A stretch of DNA of 64,000 nucleotides from Stromatinia cepivora (taxonomy: Eukaryota > Ascomycota > Leotiomycetes > Helotiales > Sclerotiniaceae): NCBI GenBank assembly GCA_014898415.1, contig RCTD01000039.1, forward strand, positions 1 through 64,000, given 5' to 3'. Made by a program: the position numbers and the translations under genes. Positions 1 through 14,150 of this stretch are shown one piece after another. How positions within the stretch are numbered: the stretch's first letter is position 1; each line of letters starts with the position of its first letter. The notes under the pieces are model-generated. The model was given only the letters and a program-made list of their open reading frames with translations. It was not told where the DNA came from and searched no databases.

Positions 1-2367
1 CTTACTGGTCGTTAAATCAGACTCCCCAATAACCGTGCAACGTGTCATCACTTATCACAATTATCTTCCACTCATCACTGTAGCTTCCTGCCGCACCAAA
101 CCCACAACTCTGACTCTAGCGAATCTCCACTTTTCACATCGTTTCTCGCCCTTTGCCTAGATTTGCCATACAGTGAAAATGACTGCGTATTGATCACCTT
201 CTATAATCATGGCATCAACTTGATACTCTAAGTTATCCTCACAACCCACACTCAATGTCTGACCTTTGAACAAGAAGAGCAACTCTGAGTAGAGCTCACG
301 TGTGGTACTGTACAGCGATGAGCTTTACATTTGACGAAAGATCGCAGCATGATGTTATCAATTGCCCATATACTCATCTTTATATATCCAGATCAAAACG
401 GAGATATTTCGACAATCCCACAGACGGGAATTTACTAAAATAATGTTCACCACCGCCTTTGAAAATCAGTATGAAATGCCTCCCCCTCGTCAATAAGAAA
501 CCTTTCACATCTTGAACTTTTGATCAGCCTGCAAAATCTAAGAATCATCGTATTGAGTCGACGTCTTCAGCTCTTCCATCCGTTTCATCTTTTTCTCACC
601 GCGAAGGCATTGGCCAATCTGTGTTGGTGCATCGAATCTTACACGGTGATGAAAAGGACTTGTGCGCCAGATTAGCAAGATAGCTTTTGATTTCAAACAG
701 CTTTATACATGGCCGTCTTGCGTGCGCACGCAGACTGATGCGTGGCTCGTCGATTCAAAAAATCGACAATTTTGATATAATTTTAGAATGTTTTTTTCAA
801 GCGTACGAGGTTGTGATTTCTCGATTGTGAATAGTTTCGCAATAACATCAATTCACATGTCTCATAGATTGGTCGCGGGCTAGAAAGGAGAAACTGATTC
901 CAGCCAGAGGAGATTCATTGACGGAGACACTTTGGAAGGTAAGTGGCTCACGGGGAATACAACCAAGATCCCAATTAGTAATTGTGGTAAGTTGAGGTCA
1001 AAAATATGGGCTGGATCTCCTTTTCCGGCGTTTTACTCGATTTTCCACCGTTTTTCTTGAAAATAAATGAAGATATTGTCTCAATGATATTCCCGAGTCC
1101 ATCCGAATTTCTCGCACCTTGACCGCGAATCTTATGGAATCTCCTCGAACCAAGAGCCAGTTATGCGGCATTACTAGATGAAGTCTATTCACAATCATGA
1201 CGTGAAACTCATCTGATAATCCCTTAGAAAGTAAGGAGAAAGTTGCTGGCGGCAGGGAAGCAAAGGTTTGAGATACAATTGGGGACTGCAATTTTTACTT
1301 TTCAGGGGTCTTCTGCTCCTCTGGGAAGTGTCAATTTCTTCCTTTAGGCCTTCTCGTTCTCTTCCTTCCTCTCCTCCATCTTTATCCCCACTGAACCCAC
1401 CTGAATCCATTATAACTGTTAAAAAGTCCATTATCCACAATGCTTTCCACTACAAGTAATCACCACGCATTCCACTCCTCACGACACTAGCAACCCACAG
1501 ACCCGGCAGCAACCCTAGCATTCAACAAACTCTACACAACTCTCCCATCCATTACCTATCAAATAATAACCATAGAAAAATCAGAACTATTTCCCCCAAA
1601 CTCAAACCCGAATATGAAATTCAAATCCAAATCCGATCCATTTAATCGAATCTCAAGATTCTCCAAGTTTCCAACAAATCTAATCTAATAGCTATAAAGC
1701 AAATACCAAATTGAAGTTAAGAAGATATGATATCCTACCGCGTGTTTGTAATGTGATAGTTTTGAATATTAAATTTTATTTTAAATTTTATACTTAATGG
1801 ACCTATATAATGAATAATAATATAACAAGATATGAGATATACTGCAACTATAATAATTAATTACTACATGATCGGACAGGAAAACTCAATACCATGTACG
1901 GATCAATTGAATGAACTTTGGAGCTTATATGAATCGGCTTATCCAACTAGAAAACTAGACTAACGACCTAATATCCAGCAGAAACTATCCATAAGCAGAT
2001 ATTAACGGAATATCTAGTTTTAATTTCAACTCTCCTCCTCTTATCCATCTAGAGTGAATGACGGGATTCAAGATTCTACGTACCATTCAAATAGATATTG
2101 AGTACTAGACGTAAGTGAGAAGAGCTACATAATTTGTTTAGATATAAGCATGGGAGGCCATCAGAGAAAGCATCAACATAATAAATAAGCAAAGCAAGAA
2201 ACCGCAGATAAAAAAAACTTGCATTAACCCAACATTCCCATCATTTATATATATATATATATTATATACGTAAGCGAGCAACCAAGAAATCCTAAAAGCA
2301 AAGCATTGCCAATTTGCTTCTTCCTCCTTACCTCATCCCTCCCACCCCTTCATCTTCGAAGGCATCA
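1..2367. other. Intergenic region without a supported gene
   Basis: No reading frame here has a recognisable domain, a good start context and plausible splice sites. There is a pyrimidine-rich tract near 1340-1390, an AT-rich stretch at 1740-1860 and a short (ta)n run near 2250-2270. The last few hundred bases are the 3' flank of the GH115 gene that ends at 2368 on the minus strand. Short open frames at 998-1459 overlap on both strands and look like chance. Confidence 0.5.
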
Positions 2368-5300
2368 CTAAACAACACCCTTCGCCCACCTCCTCACATC
2401 CACTCCCGCAAAATTCGTCTTCGCTTTCCCAATCTCTTCACTACCTCCGATCCGAAAACTTTCGGGTGGTCCAAGGTAACTTTGGCGTACGCCGCCCATG
2501 TCGATTATTACTATGAGTTGAGTAGAGGTTAGTAAATGCAATTTTACCTTCCACCCCAAAACAAAACAAAACAAAAAGTTCGATGGTAATTTTTTCCTCC
2601 CCTCAAAAAAAAAAACAATGAACAAAAAAGAAACTCACTCTTCTGAAAAACAACCCCCGGTTCAATCGCCCAAATCTTCAAAGTATGCGCCCCCACGACC
2701 TTGAAAGCCTTATGACTAGTCGTCGTCGTATTCCCACTACTTTGTCCCCAAACACCATCGACGACCGCTCCCGCCCACCCCGTCGGGAAAATCGCCGTGC
2801 TAACACTACTGGGCACGAATTGTTTTATCTGTGGAACCTCATCATCGATTGCTATTGCATATTTAAGTGTTCTTTCCCTCCCATTTTGATTTAGTGATGG
2901 GGAGATGAAGAGTGTAATGTTTGTGATAAGGGTAGGTGTAAATGTATAGAGATTGTAGAGAAGAACGGGACCGGATGTTGTATTTTGTGTGGGTGCTAGG
3001 ACAGGGGAAAGCGCCACGCCACAGCCGGTACGACCGAGACCGGGGAGTGTGATGTAGGATACCCCGTTTACGGATGTGGAGTATGAGGCGTGATCTGCTT
3101 CGATGGCGATATGGAGGTCGGATTCTACGAAGCCGTTGGTGAAGTTTGAGGGGACGAGGGTGTTGTTTACGGGGAGCAGAACGGATGGTGGACCGTAGTT
3201 TCCCCATTGTCCGCCTTCGCAGGAGGAGGTTATGAGGAGGGTTGCAATTGTGCTGTTTGGGGCTGGTGGTGCGGATGGCCAGTCGATAGATATGTAAATG
3301 CGTGTGTCGGTTCCGTTTGATCCGCCGGTCGTACCCGAGGTTTGGGATAAATGAACATATGGTTGAGAAGCATTAATGGTCCAGCTACAGCCCAGGAGTC
3401 CGCGAGCAAAGATATCGACGTAACGAGTTTGTGGTCCATATGGATCCATTGGAGGTAAAGTAAGTACTTCTGAGGAAAGCGTGTGATAATTGTCATCTCC
3501 GGATACTGTGGCATTTGATCCTTCGATTCCGACGCCGATATTTCCTGCAAGAGAAGTTTCGAGAGCTTGAACATATGACATGGGAGGAAGAGCATTGCGC
3601 ATTGGTTGTTGCCAGTAATCGTATCCTAGATGGGTTTCTGTTGATTGTGAGTGATGTTGCCATTACTGAAGTTTATCAAGAGTGACTCACGATCTAGGAA
3701 ATGATTCCATTTCCCACCAAGCAAATTATGATATCTCTGCGTCAAGTTATGATCCATTTTAAAAGCATCCAATACCTCCTGAAAAATCTCATTTGCAGCA
3801 TTTCTCTTCTGCTCCGTATAATGCGCATTTTTCCCTGCACCAATATGTATTTGATTAACAACCTGTCCTCCAAGTACTGGTTGCAAAATCATCTCATAGT
3901 AAGCCGGTTTCCAATCTTCTCCTAATTTATCATAGATTGCTTGAGCTTCTCGAGCTAATTGTTCCCATTGGGCGAGAATGGCATCTGCTTCATTGTAATT
4001 GATCACCGAATAAACTGTCATATCGATGTTCTCGTATTTTCGCCTTGCGGCCAACATGCCATATGTATCCATGATGCTTGAGATATTGGAAGCGTATTCA
4101 GGACCAAATTCTCGGGTAGCCCATAATTCGAGCCATTTGGGAACAGAATCATAGCCCCATTGAGGGGTGTTGTAGGCGAGATCCATGAAGTGGTTGATAG
4201 GGATTTCAAGGGGCTTAAGATCACCAACGTTAAGCATCCAAATTCTGTTTGCTTGACGGGCGGAAGCAAGTTGCATCTGTTATGATAGGTTTCATTAGGT
4301 TTCTACTATTAGAGTTAAGAATAGGAATTTGAATGGTACTAACCTGCTCGACAGTCTTCTCAAGCTGAATTGTATTAATCCATTTATAGTCTCGAGGTGG
4401 CCCAACATAATCCACATGATAGTAAACACCTGTTCAACAATATATCAGTACTACAACTACATGTAACCCAGACACACCTAATAATTTACTCACCAGCACC
4501 ACCAGTCCTACTCGTCTCATTAGCCAATGGCAACCTTCTCACATTCCCAAAATTATCATCCGCCCACAACAATGTAATATCATCCGGAACCGTCATCCCC
4601 GCCTCATAATACCCTTGAACCTCACTATACAAACACCACATTTGCGGAATCTCAGTAACATTTCTTCCTTCAAATACTTCCCCAAAGATTTCCCTTTGTT
4701 TTGTCACTACATCGCCTAGAAGTGCAATAGCTTCGGCTTGAGTCAAGGAAAGAGCAGTATCACCAGATCCACGCATCGCCATCGTGAACAGAGTATTCGC
4801 AGCGTAGGGAACGGCACGCTGAGCGCCGTATTTGAAGAATGGGTCGACGGATGCGTTGTTAGTGTCGTATTCCCATTGCCCGTTACCGCCATATTGCTCT
4901 CCAAAAGTAGACCATTCTTTAGTGGCACGTGTCATTGGTTCTGGAATCATTTCAGATTAGTTCGTATGATAGGACTTTTCACTGGACAAAAGACAAACCT
5001 GTATGACTTGTTCCCATCACAATTCCATAAGCATCTGCCAATGGTTGATTGGCATAATCATCCACATTGAACATACTATTCCACTGAGCAGGCCAAAAAT
5101 AATTTGCTCTCAATCTCAATAGAAGTTCAAAAACACGAGAGTGGAAATAATGATTGAATCCTGGTCCATATTTTCCTTGTGGATAATTCGCACTAGGATT
5201 GTTAGCAGTCATACCTTTCTCTCTCTCGCAACCTCTATAAAATACGAAAGAGAAGAGAAGAGAATACGAGAATACAATAACTCACTTAATCCAATTCGTC

Positions 5301-6420
5301 AAAGCAGGTTGTTCATCATTCAAAAAGAACCCCCTATATCTCACACTCGGCGTATCCTGGATCTTTAAAATCTGCATCCCTTTGCTCGCAGGTGGACCTG
5401 TCGGTTCTGAACCTTCCTGTGGCCTAGGTTCATGCTGCTGCGTCGCATTTGGACTTAATGCCCAAACACCATCTTGTGTTCTCACCGGAACATCCGCCCA
5501 CCACCACCAAGGACTAACACCTGCTTGTTCACTAATATCATAAAGTCCATATATGGTACCCCGAAGATCACTCCCTACGATCACCATTGCTTTATCAATA
5601 CCAGGTAGAGGATTTTGTATGATGACGGACATGAATGCTTCCCATTTTCCTCTGATTGGATTTGGGTCTAAGAGACCGGATGATATTAATTGGGTAATGA
5701 GTGGAGATTGTGTGAGAGTTCCAACAATCAGAACCGTGGATGAAGGGTCGGATGGGTGAAGAGTAGGACCAGTGAAGTTTTGTTCTGGACCAACGGTGTA
5801 CTGTGTTTGTGTAAGATTCCATTTCTCATCTTTAGATCAAATGAACCGTAGAATGGCAATATCCATTTCCACCAGACTTGGTCAATTGTCAGAAGAGAAT
5901 ATTGAGATTAACTTACATTGATATTATTCGTCGGTGCTCTATAAGTATAAAGTACTTCGATCGCGCCACCACTTCCACTGTCAACTGTTGCATTATGTCC
6001 CGTATCGCCACCTGGATTCGCGATATCACCCACTGTTCCTCCTTCCCCATTACCGTTATTCCACCCACTTCCCTGATGAGGCAGTTTTGGTCGACCATTT
6101 TTATCATCACCAGGACCCACCTTCGAAACATCTGGCCCAGCATTACCATCCCAATAAGCCAACGTCAAATTCTCCCCTACAACCTTTCCCAGATCCCCAG
6201 CCAAATCCTCCGCTACTCTCAAGACACCCCACCACTCCTCTTTACTTAACAATATCTGCGCATTAAGTCCTTTCCCAGCAATCTGAAAAGGCGAAGATGT
6301 ACCATTTGTCGGCTTTGTCGTCGTAATCGTTGGATCTTGGCCCAATGCTGCAGTCAAGGGAAAGAGGAAAGTTAATGAAGTGAGCAAAAGAGGTAGTCGG
6401 AGGAGATCGGAAGACTTCAT
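2368..6420 (-). CDS. Secreted GH115 xylan alpha-1,2-glucuronidase, 8 exons
   Basis: This is a glycoside hydrolase family 115 protein of about 1171 residues. GH115 enzymes remove (4-O-methyl)glucuronic acid side chains from xylan, outside the cell. Exons read on the minus strand: 6420-5917, 5800-5286, 5234-4999, 4940-4494, 4429-4344, 4276-3691, 3637-2639, 2510-2368; all have GT-AG ends and the frames join. The start gives a signal peptide (LLRLPLLLTSLTFLFPLTAA). Family hallmarks seen include GSDLRGTIYGLYDISE, WWWWADVPV, FFLNDEQPALTNW, KYGPGFNHYFHSRVFELLLR, WPAQWNSMF, and a C-terminal beta domain ending GGVRQSYLGPPESFRI. The last intron contains a TACTAAC branch site. Length is slightly above the roughly 1000 residues common in the family. 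No disabling change is seen. Its upstream region carries XlnR- and CreA-type motifs. Confidence 0.93.
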
Positions 6421-7640
6421 TCTGAATTGCTTGTGATTGATATATTTATCACCGCATGAATGAATATGGGAAAGACATGTAACCTAGTAAAGATATCAAA
6501 TGAAGGGAAAACTTATGTGGAATTGGAGAGCAATGAAAGTAGGAATCAAGCGGTAATTAACCATTACAACGAGATTCTCCCAAAAAAAATCCGGGGTTCC
6601 ATATAGAGGCAATTCCGCCTAAACTCAGGTTACGGCAGGTAATGGGTCAGAGGATATGACCGTCACATATGCAGATGTTGAATAGAGAAACTGGTGCTAG
6701 TCAGTCCAAACAAACATCATGGGTTGAAAGTGGGATAAATGCACATCTTTACAAACGTTTTTATTGTGTAGCATCATCATGTAGCCAAGCTGAATCAAGT
6801 ATCGGTGAACTTACCCGTAATGTATGACGGTCTAGCTTCTTTCCCAAAGTGGTGTGGAGATCGGCAGAATGATTTTGCGGGGTCTTAACATGCCAGGGCC
6901 ACCCTCCCTCCTATTTAGCCTGAATAGAGTTAATTGAACAAATCACATATGGCTGCTTGCAACGGCGGGGAAACGGTGAGTAGGAGCACGTATTTACTAT
7001 TTAACCCAAGATGCAACAAGATTACCAAGAAACCTTAGAATGAATTAACTCAAATAAACTTCATTCGTAGAATACCCGTATCTATCGGCCCAAAATGACT
7101 TCCACCAACTATGGCAAAGTTGCGACGGCTATTTACCAACTACTTGCAAACAAAACATAATAATTCACGAAATATACGAAGCGGCAATTGAATACGAAAG
7201 AGTTTTTTTGGGGGGAAATTATAGAAAGTGATGATGTAGAGATCGCCAACCTTGAAGTAACTTACAAGCAAGCCTCTTTCATTCTGCGACCTCCACAAAA
7301 AAGTTTTCTCATCCGTAGTGTTTTCTTTTCTAAAGTGTAATGCCCAAAACCCATCATCGACGAAACTCACCAATATCATGCATGAAAGCTTCCAAGACCT
7401 CATCGTAGACACTAAAGTCAGAAGGCGTGTTTTTCAGATAATGTCAAGTCAAAAAAACATATTCCCGAAAAACTTAGCTGTTTTCAGCACCATTCCAGCC
7501 CATCAAATTTGTTGACTATAACCGCATTGGGTCGAAATATCCGAGACCTCAGAGGTGGAATAGGAGATCCACAAATGTGTGCTTTGGGAGTGATTTTGAG
7601 AGAAAATCTGCGACAAGTCCTCGAAATATCATCCAATATA
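6421..7640. promoter_or_regulatory. GH115 upstream region with XlnR-type and CreA-type sites
   Basis: This 1.2-kb stretch separates the GH115 start from the 3' end of the next minus-strand gene. Read in the direction of GH115, GGCTAAA lies at 6920-6914, matching the XlnR/XYR1 consensus of xylanolytic genes. SYGGRG-type CreA sites occur at 6591-6596 (CCGGGG), 6854-6859 (GTGGAG), 6877-6882 and 6965-6970 (both GCGGGG). Such short motifs occur by chance, but induction by xylose products and carbon repression would suit the enzyme. No gene is seen in the rest of the stretch. Confidence 0.4.
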
Positions 7641-9261
7641 TCAATTGCTGACAGTAACGGCAGCAACAGATTCCTCAAGGGATGTTTCAATCTTTCCATC
7701 TGGGACAAATGCGTACCTGGGCATCTTCGCCATCTTTTCCTCCGGACTGACATCATTATCTGAGTATATCATCTTCATCGGCTTATCTTTCTTTGACTTC
7801 TTCTCGGCGATCTCGGTCTTTGCTTCTGATTTTGGCTCTGATTTATCGGCACTTTCAGGAGCAGCGACTGCTTCTGTAGTTTCGGTTTTTGATGGATCGA
7901 CCGAATCCCTCTTCGGAGGTTTAATACCTGCCTCTGCCATTCTGATTATTTTGTCAATGTCATCATCAGCATCTCTGGCAGCGCCTGAAACAAGATCATC
8001 CACAGTAGATGCGTTAGTCGAATGTTCCACATTAAGGCCTGGAGGATGAGGATAAGCTGATGACATAGCTGAATTTTGATCTTGTCCATTCCATCCATTA
8101 CCATTCCAACCACCTTTCTGATGCATTTGTTGCATTTGATATGATGGAACTGGCGGTGCACCAAACGATGGTCTTTGAGGTAGACCAGGTGCTGCTGGTA
8201 GACTTGGGGGGCGATTAGGAAGACCACCATGTGTAGGTGGAGTGTGGGACGGTGGCGGTTGATATCCGTTAAACGGCCCTGGAGGTGGGGAACCTGCGCC
8301 AAATGGGGATGGCTGATAAACATTAGGTGTGTATTGCGTAGGGGAGAATTGAGGTTGAAAAGGTGGACCAGGAGGTCCGGAGAATGGCGGCTGCTGGTTA
8401 TATGGCTGTTGGTAAGCTGCCGCAGGTTGACTGTACGGTTCTTGAGAAAATGATCCATAACCCGCACCTTGTGTAGCACCATAAGAGTTCTGAGGAGTAG
8501 GGAATGGCGAGTTGTTCTATTCAGGAGATTAGTATTAATTTGATCGGGAGGACAGTTTAAAACTTACGAATGCACCAGGACTCTGTGTCGTTGTCAAAGG
8601 ACTTGCAGCACTGTGAATACCACCATCTAAAGGTGTATTTGCACCACTACTACCATTCGCTGCTTGTTCAGCTTTTCGAGCTTTGTGCTCTGCTAACCTT
8701 TTCTTCAATTCTGCCGGTGACTCGACCTTGGGCTTTTTTGATTGACCACCACTGGCATTTGCAGTCCCTGGAGCAGGGTTTCCAGTAGCGGCACGACGAT
8801 CTTGTTCCGCTTGATAGAAACCTGCAATTATGCGCTGATTATGTGCTTGAACCACATCTTCCGGAATACCTTCCATACCAAAGATTTCAACCTCGAGACC
8901 CTGTCTATTCGGAAGAGAGTTGTCGACACTTGCCAGAGTTTCTTTATGTACTTGATTCATATGAACGGAGAGTCCTGCGGGTTTTCCATTAGCTTGAGTA
9001 AACGAGGTAAGGAAATAGATGATGTACCTCCAGCAGTGTTCAATCGTCGACCACATCTTTCGCACTTAAAATGTTTCGCCTTTTGATGAGAGATGAGAAT
9101 TTTCAAATCATCGAAATCGCGCTCACCTGCGAAATATAAATTGTTAGAATCACGAATGCGCGATGATGGGAATTGAGGTGGCGGGACTTACAATAATAAC
9201 ACCAAGGGCGAGCCAATAACTCCTCGATATCGGGATGACCGCGCTTCTTTTTTCCTACCAT
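7641..9261 (-). CDS. BuGZ/ZNF207-like C2H2 zinc-finger protein
   Basis: The product is about 483 residues from four exons (9261-9192, 9126-9028, 8974-8568, 8516-7641), frames joining across GT-AG introns. It begins [15 protein letters not shown] and has two N-terminal zinc fingers: CYYCERDF with H-x5-H, then CERCGRRL with HMNQVH. This arrangement is typical of ZNF207/BuGZ, which in animals binds microtubules and the spindle checkpoint protein BUB3. A Lys/Ala-rich helical stretch ([16 protein letters not shown]) and a long Pro/Gln/Gly-rich low-complexity segment follow, as in the family. Near the C-terminus, [20 protein letters not shown] could correspond to the BUB3-binding (GLEBS) region, which I cannot confirm. 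The fungal role is inferred from the family only. Confidence 0.8.
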
Positions 9262-10666
9262 TATGTTGATTAAACGATAGGTATATTGAAAGTAAACGTA
9301 TATCGAAAATGGTTAATAAAGACAAATGGAACTTTGAGGATTCACAAGTACTGTATTCACAAGAAGCTGCGAAGGGAAGGAGGCTGGCTTGATAGATTTT
9401 GTGTTTCGGCGAGATGGTCTTGTTGATCCCATCAAACTTAGATTAGTATTGTGATCACGTGAGTGTCTTGAGCTTGGACCTCTTTATTTGGATTTTTCGA
9501 TAAATTTTGCTTCTCCAAACTCCAACATGAAAGATTTCTACTCAATGGCAATCACAAGTATAAAAACTTTCAACTATATACAAGTTTGAGTCAAATGGTG
9601 ACTTGATGTTATCTTATAAAGAAGTCGAATCTTTGAGCACGGGTTAGGTAAGTCAATAGATATGATAGAGGTGAAATGAAGGAGAGAGCGTTCTCTTCTT
9701 ATCCAACCCAAACCCCGTACAATAGCAATACCTTGATCAATCACTCAGCCTTTATTGGCACTCATCGATGAGACTCTTCTTTTGAAGAGCCTTTTAATAT
9801 CTTCGCGTCTTGTGTCGATATTGAATGGAGGTTGAAATGAGGTATGATCTTTCGGGATTATACCTTCACAAGAGGATATGTTGCAAGACTAATTAAAGGA
9901 CCTTCATAGTCCATACTCCTACTCTTCATGAGAGCCCTACAGGAGTGTGGCTCCTTGCGTACCTACATTTCTCTGCCAAACAATATCATTAATGCTCTCT
10001 TGGATAATGGCAGCAGCGGGATTGCTAAATTACCAGATGCGGTAAGGTGTTAGGTTGGTCTAAGATATTTCATTCCTCAATGTATATATGTTTTTGATAG
10101 TGCTTGTAGATTGCAGATGTACCAGAGTGATTGATATCAAATTCTCTCTAATCCGTCCCGTGCAGATAAGGTTGATATCAACACCAAGCTGTAAAGCTAC
10201 AGCACATAAACCAATGTATTTCTTGTTGGGATGTCGCCCCATCGCACAACTGTTATAGTTCCACTGTTATAGTTCTGGCCAGCACAAATCGATAGGAAAG
10301 TGTACTTACTATCCGAAAGCTAATTAACCACAACACAACCACATTATATTGGTTGAGCATCGAATATTCTCCATTATTTTTTATAAAAGTGCTGGGTATG
10401 AATCGTGTGCAGTATACTAATCATCTAACAAGTCCATGTTAAATCAAGCTTTTCACACTTCAAATGTTCCAACTTATAAATTATTATATCAGGTAACGTC
10501 ATATCAATACACTAGATCTAGTCAAACCAAACAATGCGATATCGAAGGGACATGGACATCATCACACCATGAAAACTTGACATATTTCAGTCCACAAACC
10601 TACTCCCATTTTACATATAACAACTACCCCCGAATCCCTTCACTAACCACTCGACAACAATCAACC
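9262..10666. other. Intergenic region between divergent genes
   Basis: This 1.4-kb stretch separates the zinc-finger gene (minus) from the malic enzyme gene (plus), so it should hold both promoters. An in-frame ATG at 10436 would add 77 residues to malic enzyme, but that leader is not typical coding sequence and is read here as 5' UTR. A TATA-like ttataaaa lies near 10380. No further gene is supported. Confidence 0.5.
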
Positions 10667-12750
10667 ATGTCTCCCCACAACCTCACCCATCAAAAACACA
10701 TTTCCTCCCATCACAAACGTACCAAACCGAATGAAAAACATCCCCAATTCGGACACCTGCCCCTCAGCACCAGCGGTCCATTAGAATGTGCACTTACGGG
10801 TACCGCCCTCCTCAACACACCATATCTCAATAAAGGAGCGGGTTTTCCGGCAGATGAACGAAGAACGTTCAAGTTGACGGGATTATTGCCGTCAAGCGTG
10901 TCGACTTTGGATCAACAGGTTAGGAGAGCTTATGAGCAGTATAGTTTGAGAGAAAATGATTTGGCGAAGAATACTTTTATGACTTCGTTGGCGGATCAGA
11001 ATGAGGTTCTTTATTACAGAGTGAGTTTTCTATTTTATCAGTCACACGATATCTGGCTGTATGGTGTCTTCGAATGATACACGTTTTGGACTTTTCGAGT
11101 ATCACGTGTGAAATATGATAAATATTTCAATGCAAACACATGATGAAGAGCTATTCTAATTCATGATAGTTAATTCAAGAACATATGAAGGAAATGTTCT
11201 CCATCATTTATACACCAACAGAAGGCGAGGCAATTGAGAACTATTCTAGAATATTTAGAAGACCTGCTGGTTGTTTCCTGAATATCGATGATACGGATCG
11301 TGTCCACGATGATTTGGCTCAATGGGGTGGGCCAGATGATATTGACTATATCGTTGTTACTGGTACGTTGAGTACAATCAAATTTATAACAACAGTGCTA
11401 ACATTCCCTAGATGGAGAAGAAATCCTCGGAATCGGCGATCAAGGAGTTGGTGGTATCTTGATCTCAGTCGCCAAGCTAGTCCTCACAACACTTTGTGCT
11501 GGTATCCATCCAAATCGAACACTCCCAGTTGTTTTGGATTGTGGAACGGATAATGAGAAGCTTCTCAATGATGATTTGTATCTTGGGTTGAAGAAGCCCA
11601 GAGTGAGAGGAAAGGAGTACGATGATTTTGTAGACAAATTCGTCCAAAATGCAACAAAGCTTTATCCTAAGGCCTATATCCATTTCGAGGATTTTGGTCT
11701 CCCAAATGGTAAGCACAATTAGCTTCAACTCTAGAATAGAGAACTAACAAATACACAGCCCGAAGAATTCTCGACAGATATCGTCCTGAAATGGCTTGCT
11801 TCAACGATGATGTTCAAGGAACTGGATGTGTTACCCTCGCAGCAATGATGGCCGGTCTTCACGTGAGCAAAATCAAGCTTGAAGACACCCGAATCGTAAT
11901 CTTCGGTTCCGGAACAGCTGGTACAGGAATCGCAGACCAAGTTCGCGATGCCATCGCTGCCGATAGTGGAAAATCCAAGGAAGAAGCCGCCAAGCAAATC
12001 TACTGCGTTGATAAACCCGGTCTCCTCTTAAAGTCACACGGTGACAAACTCACTCATGCACAAATCCCATATGCTCGTGAAGATTCCGAGTGGAAAGACA
12101 AAGACCATGGAAATCTTCTCGAAGTCATCAAAACAGTAAAACCACACGTTCTCATCGGAACATCCACCCAACCAAAAACTTTCACCAAAGAAATCATCCA
12201 AGAAATGGCCTCCCACGTCGAACAACCCATCATCTTCCCCCTCAGCAACCCAACCCGTCTCCACGAAGCCGATCCAAAAGATATAAACGAATGGGCCAAA
12301 GGCAAAGCTTTAATCGCCACCGGCTCACCCTTCCCACCCGTCAAATACGAAGGCCACGAATACGAAGTCGCAGAATGTAATAACTCAACCTGTTTCCCCG
12401 GTATTGGTCTCGGGTGCGTTCTCTCTCGTACAAAATTATTGAGTGATAAAATGCTAGTCTCTGCCGTCAAAGCACTAGCTTCTCAAAGTCCAGCATTGAA
12501 AAATCCCGATAAGGGATTATTACCTGATGTTGCCGATGTTCGCGAAATTAGCGTACATATCGCTAAAGCGGTTATTAAATGTTCGGTCGAGGAGGGTCTG
12601 GCACAGGAAAAGGGTATTCCAAGTAATGATGAAGATTTGGAGGAGTGGATTAGAGAACAGATGTGGGATCCGGTTTATAGACCGTTGAAATTGGTGAGGA
12701 AGGAAACAGCCAGTAGACATGCGAGTGGTAAGAGTGGAACTGCTGATTAA
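10667..12750 (+). CDS. MAE1: NAD-dependent malic enzyme
   Basis: Malic enzyme converts L-malate to pyruvate and CO2 with reduction of NAD(P); the fungal SfcA-type enzyme is normally NAD-linked. The product is about 611 residues from four exons (10667-11020, 11170-11362, 11412-11708, 11759-12750) with GT-AG introns and joining frames. The N-terminal malic domain includes IIYTPTEGEA (catalytic Tyr near residue 132), LGIGDQGVGGI and VLDCGTDNEKLL. The metal-binding FNDDVQGTG lies near residues 296-304, and the Rossmann GSGTAGTG near 331-338. FPLSNPT and ATGSPFPPV follow. The start at 10667 was chosen for its context (tcaaccATGtct) and because homology begins soon after it. An upstream in-frame ATG at 10436 exists. 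No clear mitochondrial presequence is visible from 10667, so location is uncertain. Confidence 0.93.
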
Positions 12751-14150
12751 AGGGCATGCGTGAGCTGTGTTCTTTTCGTGGATTTCTCTTTCTTGTATTA
12801 TGATTTTCATGATGGTTATGATTATGATAGCATCTTGACTTTGATAATGAATACTTTACCATGATTTCTGGCTGGTAATCACACATATCGTGAGGAATAA
12901 TCGTAATCCTCCCTCGGATATTATACTGCAATACAAATCTCAAATCCTATACCAACCATGGCCAGCCAGATCTTTCTTCTTCAGCCTTCCTTCACCCGCT
13001 CAATTCCTTTTTATTGACAAGATTATGAGGATAAGGAAAGGAAAGGAAGTAGATAGATAGATAGATGATTACAAAAAAAAAGAAAAAAGAAAAAAAAAAG
13101 AACCCGATTTGTAGGTTAGAATGTGGGTGGGTATATATATCCTACCGTCTTGTCGATTTGATACCATAGTAGATCAGGCACCATCTCATAGGAGTGTGAA
13201 AATACAGACATCCATCTCATCTCATCTAATCTCATCTCATCTTTTAGAAACATTATAAAATGTAAAGAAGCAAATATTAATCCATCATTTCCCATCATAT
13301 AATAAATATACTATATACTTCTCACTTCTCAGCCAGACCAAACAGCTAGAGAAACATTTCCAATCCGCCATCTTTTCATCAATTTCAATTATCTAGGTCC
13401 ATTTCCCTCCTCAAATTAATGTTACATCTATATTCCAAAGCATATCATGTATATCATGTATAATTCACAGCTTCATTACACAGCCGATACTCAAAATTCA
13501 ACTTTTTCTTCTCCCTAAGGTGCCGTTGGATCTCTTCTTTAGCCTTGACCTCCACATACATTACAGGGTCTGATTCCTACCTCTTCATCTTGCATAGAGA
13601 TAATTGTAGTCTTAACCCATGAACTTCCTTCAACCAAATCACAGGTATGAGATGAGATTTGTAAAGTAGTGTGGAGCAGATACAGTTGATATTAAAGTAG
13701 TGAAGGAGACACGGTTTATTGTTACTTTGCGCTAACGATAGGGTATCCCATAGTATAGCACAGTATGGTATTGACATTCTCAAATGCAAAAGTGTTTTGG
13801 CTATATATGTGGAAGGTTATTTCCCGATATATCTGTCAGCATACTCTCCAGAGATAAGTCACTGGCAGTTTTTTGTAATAAAGATACATCGCCTTTGGGA
13901 TACTTCCTTAAGCGTATACCATCACATACTACCCAACCACCTTCAGGATTGCGGTGGGTCACCAAGATGAATTTGTTTTGGAAACTTGGTTTATCATAAA
14001 TAATTTTCAATGATACATATCCACCACCAGCAACATTCTATCCTCATGAATCTCATAACAATATGCATACAAAACAGGGTATCTCAACAAACACCAACCC
14101 AAGTGAGCATACAAACAAGCCAGACCACAGCAACCACTCCATCTCCTTCA
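12751..14150. other. Intergenic region between convergent genes
   Basis: This lies between the ends of malic enzyme (plus) and SLX4 (minus). It contains an A-rich tract at 13070-13100, a (gata)n-like run near 13050 and (ctcat)n near 13210-13240. No gene is supported; open frames near 13577-14010 overlap on both strands without recognisable features. Confidence 0.5.

Noticed and set aside
10436..10666. In-frame N-terminal extension of malic enzyme
   Set aside because: The extension is Asn/Tyr/Thr/Ser-rich without presequence character, and the ATG at 10667 has a better context; treated as 5' UTR.
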